Source: Ruminococcus flavefaciens (lineage in GTDB: Bacteria; Bacillota_A; Clostridia; Oscillospirales; Ruminococcaceae). From it: DNA of 7,409 nt. Below, piece by piece: positions 6,207-7,409 of this stretch. The notes below the pieces were generated by a model. That model had not been told where the DNA came from. It ran no database searches and was given only the letters and a program-made list of their open reading frames with translations. The position numbers were made by a program, and so were the translations under genes. Numbering within the stretch: the first letter of the stretch is position 1; every line of letters begins with the position of its first letter. The stretch lies in NCBI GenBank assembly GCA_004556875.1, contig SFFP01000084.1:1-7409 (forward strand), in the 5' to 3' direction.

Positions 6207-6278
6207 TCAATTCCCAAATCGTTCCTTATCGTGACTTTCGTCACGACAACAATACCACACTTCTCCCGAAAAATCCAT
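6207..6278 (-). CDS. Possible 23-residue leader peptide between xis and int
   Basis: ATG 6278 opens a 23-codon frame starting MDFSGEVWYCCRDES. GAGGTG (6285-6290), which overlaps the xis TGA stop, lies 6 nt upstream. Its TGA (6207-6209) touches the int ribosome binding site, so ribosomes finishing here could reinitiate at int. The frame also spans the GAAA-loop hairpin at 6229-6246 and its translation would melt it. I recognise no homologue. The start signal and spacing are seen; function is inference and the frame could be chance. Confidence 0.25.
   Translation of the reverse strand: MDFSGEVWYCCRDESHDKERFGN
6229..6246 (-). promoter_or_regulatory. 7-bp hairpin with GAAA tetraloop in the int leader
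   Basis: On the minus strand TCGTGAC-GAAA-GTCACGA forms a perfect 7-bp stem with a GNRA tetraloop, 22 nt before the int ribosome binding site. No T tract follows, so it is not a terminator. It could shape int translation or mRNA stability, or, as DNA, be a protein-binding palindrome. Confidence 0.5.
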
Positions 6279-6288
6279 ACCTTTCACC

Positions 6289-6504
6289 TCATTTCGGCAG
6301 AAGCACTAAATAGTTTCTCTCGTTTCGGCAGAAGTCAACAAGAGCCGGCTTCGGGATAATTATCTTCTTGCCGAGCCTTATCGCTCCGAGACTTCCATTC
6401 TTCACGAGCTCGTAAGCCTGATTCTTTCCAATGCGGAGCAGCTTTGCTGCCTCTGGGACAGTCAGCACGTCCGGTTCGTTTCTGAACATTTCTGTATATC
6501 TCAT
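6289..6504 (-). CDS. xis: Excisionase-like small helix-turn-helix protein
   Basis: A 71-residue protein of the excisionase/HTH_17 (MerR-like) class. Residues about 14-58 (LTVPEAAKLLRIGKNQAYEL, then VKNGSLGAIRLGKKIIIPKPALVDF) form the winged helix-turn-helix typical of Xis proteins next to Tn916-type integrases. Such proteins bend DNA at att sites and direct the integrase to excision. AGGAGG (6510-6515) sits 5 nt before the ATG, and an in-frame TAA lies 15 nt upstream, so the start is well fixed. It is upstream of int in the same direction with no terminator between, so they probably share a transcript. The symbol xis reflects position and family; it could instead regulate transcription of the module. 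Confidence 0.8.
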   Translation of the reverse strand: MRYTEMFRNEPDVLTVPEAAKLLRIGKNQAYELVKNGSLGAIRLGKKIIIPKPALVDFCRNERNYLVLLPK

Positions 6505-6559
6505 TCGTTCCTCCTGTTATTATTTCGCTTGTGTTTCTCGTATGATTTGCATTGTTCAT
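6335..6559 (-). CDS. Possible leader ORF upstream of and overlapping xis
   Basis: ATG 6559 has a strong ribosome binding site, AAAGGAGA, 7 nt upstream. It opens a 74-codon frame starting MNNANHTRNTSEIITGGTNE. The first 18 codons precede the xis ATG; the rest overlaps xis in another frame and reads as a basic, low-complexity shadow of it. No known domain is seen. The good start signal suggests ribosomes do load here, perhaps as a leader that adjusts xis expression, but the overlapping part is unlikely to encode a conserved protein. Confidence 0.22.
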   Translation of the reverse strand: MNNANHTRNTSEIITGGTNEIYRNVQKRTGRADCPRGSKAAPHWKESGLRAREEWKSRSDKARQEDNYPEAGSC

Positions 6560-6619
6560 TTTAACTTTCTCCTTTATGAATTATTATGAGAGCGGTGGTT
6601 AGCCGCTACCTTTGATACG

Positions 6620-6647
6620 AAAATGGGTACGGTGTTTTACCGTACCC
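6620..6647 (-). terminator. Terminator after the DUF6809-like gene
   Basis: GGGTACGGT (6625-6633) and ACCGTACCC (6639-6647) form a perfect 9-bp stem with a 5-nt loop. On the minus strand it is followed by ATTTTC. It lies 22 nt beyond the stop of the gene at 6670 and separates it from the xis-int unit. The T tract is short (four T). Confidence 0.65.
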
Positions 6648-6669
6648 TCTCCATTTGATTGTTGTGTTG

Positions 6670-6948
6670 TTATTTCAGGTTCTCGCTGCTGCCGAACATC
6701 ACGTCTATTATCAGCTCGGCGCAGTCACGAAAGCCCTGTATGTAGCTCTCCGCTGCCATTGTCTCGGACAGCATTCCTTGCATATCCGTTATGTCGTTCA
6801 GCAGCTTCTTATCGTCAGTCGATAGCCTTTTCTCCAGTGTGTCGCACATCTTGAGGAGCTCAAGACTTTGTTTTGCGTAGTCGGAGTCCTTCCTGACATC
6901 GTGCTGACACGGTATGATGTTCCCGTAGTACAGATCCTGCAACCTCAT
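6670..6948 (-). CDS. DUF6809-like small protein of unknown function
   Basis: The 92 residues begin MRLQDLYYGNIIPCQHDVRK. The N-terminal LYYGNI-P motif, a charged, probably coiled-coil middle (about 20-65, with SLELLKMCDTLEKRLS) and an ESYIQGFRDCAELIIDVM ending resemble the DUF6809 family, which I recall as short proteins of Clostridia, often in mobile elements; this assignment is from memory. No catalytic motif, signal peptide or membrane segment is seen. ATG 6948 is chosen because AGGAGGTGA (6957-6965) lies 8 nt upstream. The open frame continues upstream to 7086, but that part lacks family resemblance. It has its own promoter and terminator. Function unknown. Confidence 0.7.
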   Translation of the reverse strand: MRLQDLYYGNIIPCQHDVRKDSDYAKQSLELLKMCDTLEKRLSTDDKKLLNDITDMQGMLSETMAAESYIQGFRDCAELIIDVMFGSSENLK

Positions 6949-6973
6949 CGCCGCGGTCACCTCCTGACCAACA

Positions 6974-7002
6974 ATCATACCACAGCTCGCTGTCGGAATC
7001 CA
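6974..7002 (-). promoter_or_regulatory. Probable promoter with palindrome for the DUF6809-like gene
   Basis: On the minus strand TATGAT (6974-6979), preceded by TGG, is a good extended -10. The -35 at 17 nt (TGGATT, 6997-7002) is weak. Between them lies a perfect 12-bp palindrome, ACAGC-TC-GCTGT (6982-6993), placed as an operator would be. The leader would be only about 19 nt, just enough to hold the ribosome binding site. Confidence 0.5.
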
Positions 7003-7070
7003 TTCACCAGACCTGATGAAAACTGCCTGTTGAAATGGAGCAGAAGCAACATAAGGATATAGTGCTTCAC

Positions 7071-7094
7071 GATACCCTTGCCGCAAAGGGTGTC
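7071..7094. repeat. 9-bp inverted repeat near the left edge of the IS1182-like element
   Basis: GATACCCTT (7071-7079) and AAGGGTGTC (7086-7094) pair over 9 bp (one G-U when folded as RNA) around GCCGCA. No T run follows on either strand, so a terminator is unlikely. It lies between the DUF6809-like gene and the transposase promoter, about where the left end of the insertion sequence should be. It could belong to the IS end or to its target. Confidence 0.5.
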
Positions 7095-7119
7095 ACGTTT
7101 CGGTGCTGTTGACAAACCC

Positions 7120-7148
7120 TCGACATAGAGAGCTGAATGTGGTATAAT
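7120..7148 (+). promoter_or_regulatory. Promoter of the transposase gene
   Basis: TCGACA (7120-7125), 17 nt, then TATAAT (7143-7148), with TGG before it as an extended -10. A perfect TTGACA also lies at 7109-7114, but 28 nt from the -10 is too far. Transcription should start near 7155, about 20 nt before the ATG. Confidence 0.7.
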
Positions 7149-7175
7149 AAAAGTACCGAAAGTGAGGTAGCAGCA

Positions 7176-7409
7176 ATGTTAAAAAGAGCCGAAAGCAGGC
7201 AAATGAAAATGTCATTTGTGACACTTGAAGAACTAATGCCACAGGAGCATTTTCTGCGAGATCTTGATAGACTTGTAGATTTTGATTTCATCTATGACAA
7301 GGTAGCTGACCTGTATTCAAATACAGGAAGGCCTGCGATTGATCCTGTTGTAATGATAAAAATGATGCTGATTGGATATATCTACGGTATCGATTCTGAG
7401 CGTAAACTT
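7176..7409 (+). CDS. IS1182-like transposase, N-terminal part (runs off the window)
   Basis: The 78 codons visible begin MLKRAESRQMKMSFVTLEEL and contain the DUF772 (PF05598) pattern of IS1182/IS5-related transposases: MPQEHFLRDLDRLVDFDFIY, then SNTGRPAIDPVVMIKMMLIG and YIYGIDSERKL. The N-terminal domain is thought to bind the IS ends; the DDE catalytic domain lies beyond the window, so intactness cannot be judged. GAGGT (7164-7168) lies 7 nt before the ATG and an extended -10 promoter precedes it. The frame is open to the last base. Confidence 0.88.
   Translation, partial: MLKRAESRQMKMSFVTLEELMPQEHFLRDLDRLVDFDFIYDKVADLYSNTGRPAIDPVVMIKMMLIGYIYGIDSERKL

Larger units (their letters stand above)
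4870..7409. mobile_element. Left end of an integrative element at tRNA-Ser (right end outside the window)
   Basis: A tyrosine integrase gene pointing toward a tRNA 3' end, with an excisionase-like gene directly upstream of it and a small accessory gene beyond, is the standard left end of a tRNA-integrated conjugative or mobilisable element or prophage. The left boundary is not fixed: the crossover could lie anywhere from the anticodon loop (about 4818) to the tRNA 3' end (4866), because such elements usually restore the tRNA. No second attachment site is visible, so the size and type of the element are unknown. An IS1182-like element seems to sit inside it at the right. Confidence 0.65.
7074..7409 (+). 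mobile_element. IS1182-like insertion sequence, left part (boundary approximate)
   Basis: This covers the transposase gene, its promoter and the 5' region. The exact end cannot be fixed because the partner inverted repeat is outside the window; it should lie between the DUF6809 promoter (7002) and the transposase -35 box (7120). The start given is the inner half of the inverted repeat at 7071-7094. Confidence 0.5.

Noticed and set aside
6194..6244. Longer int start (GTG at 6244)
   Set aside because: The start lies inside a hairpin without a ribosome binding site, while AAAGGAGG is ideally placed for ATG 6193.
6949..7086. N-terminal extension of the DUF6809-like protein to a TTG at 7086
   Set aside because: The extension covers the promoter, palindrome and perfect ribosome binding site of the shorter form and reaches the IS edge.
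1..7409. CRISPR array, toxin-antitoxin pair, defence cluster or riboswitch
   Set aside because: No regularly spaced repeats, no paired small genes of known toxin-antitoxin type and no defence domains; all leaders are too short for a riboswitch or T-box.

Overview
The window looks like a chromosomal segment of a Gram-positive anaerobe of the class Clostridia, most like Ruminococcus or a relative. This rests on near-consensus sigma-A promoters (several with an extended -10 TGn), strong AGGAGG-type ribosome binding sites, AT-rich intergenic DNA, a clostridial-type GlgB without the extra N-terminal domain, and a Tn916-like integrase with a DUF6809-like cargo gene. No database search was possible, so the genus is an inference.

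Left part (1-4545), core metabolism. The minus strand carries the start of a TetR-family regulator (1-177, cut by the window edge) with its own consensus promoter and an operator-like palindrome. Next comes a two-gene shikimate operon read right to left: aroC (chorismate synthase), then aroF (type I DAHP synthase). It starts at a perfect TTGACA-17-TATAAT promoter and ends at a good intrinsic terminator. The two enzymes are the last and first steps of the chorismate pathway. Divergent from aroC, with its own extended -10 promoter, is glgB, the glycogen branching enzyme, ending in a 12-bp hairpin.

Middle part (4546-5005), a rearranged tRNA locus. A strong promoter leads into an exact 40-nt copy of the 5' half of tRNA-Ser(CGA). 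The copy breaks off at the end of the anticodon loop. After 128 bp of unexplained DNA comes the complete tRNA-Ser(CGA) gene with encoded CCA. Two plus-strand terminator-like hairpins follow.

Right part (about 4870-7409), accessory DNA. A tyrosine recombinase points toward the tRNA, preceded by a small excisionase-like helix-turn-helix gene: the usual left end of an integrative element (conjugative or mobilisable element, or prophage) inserted at a tRNA gene. Beyond is a DUF6809-like small protein with its own promoter and terminator, then the first 78 codons of an IS1182-like transposase running off the window. The far end of the element and its cargo lie outside.

I see no clear new defence or other novel system. 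The most unusual items are the duplicated tRNA 5' half with its imperfect inverted-repeat junction, and the compact leader architecture of the xis-int module.
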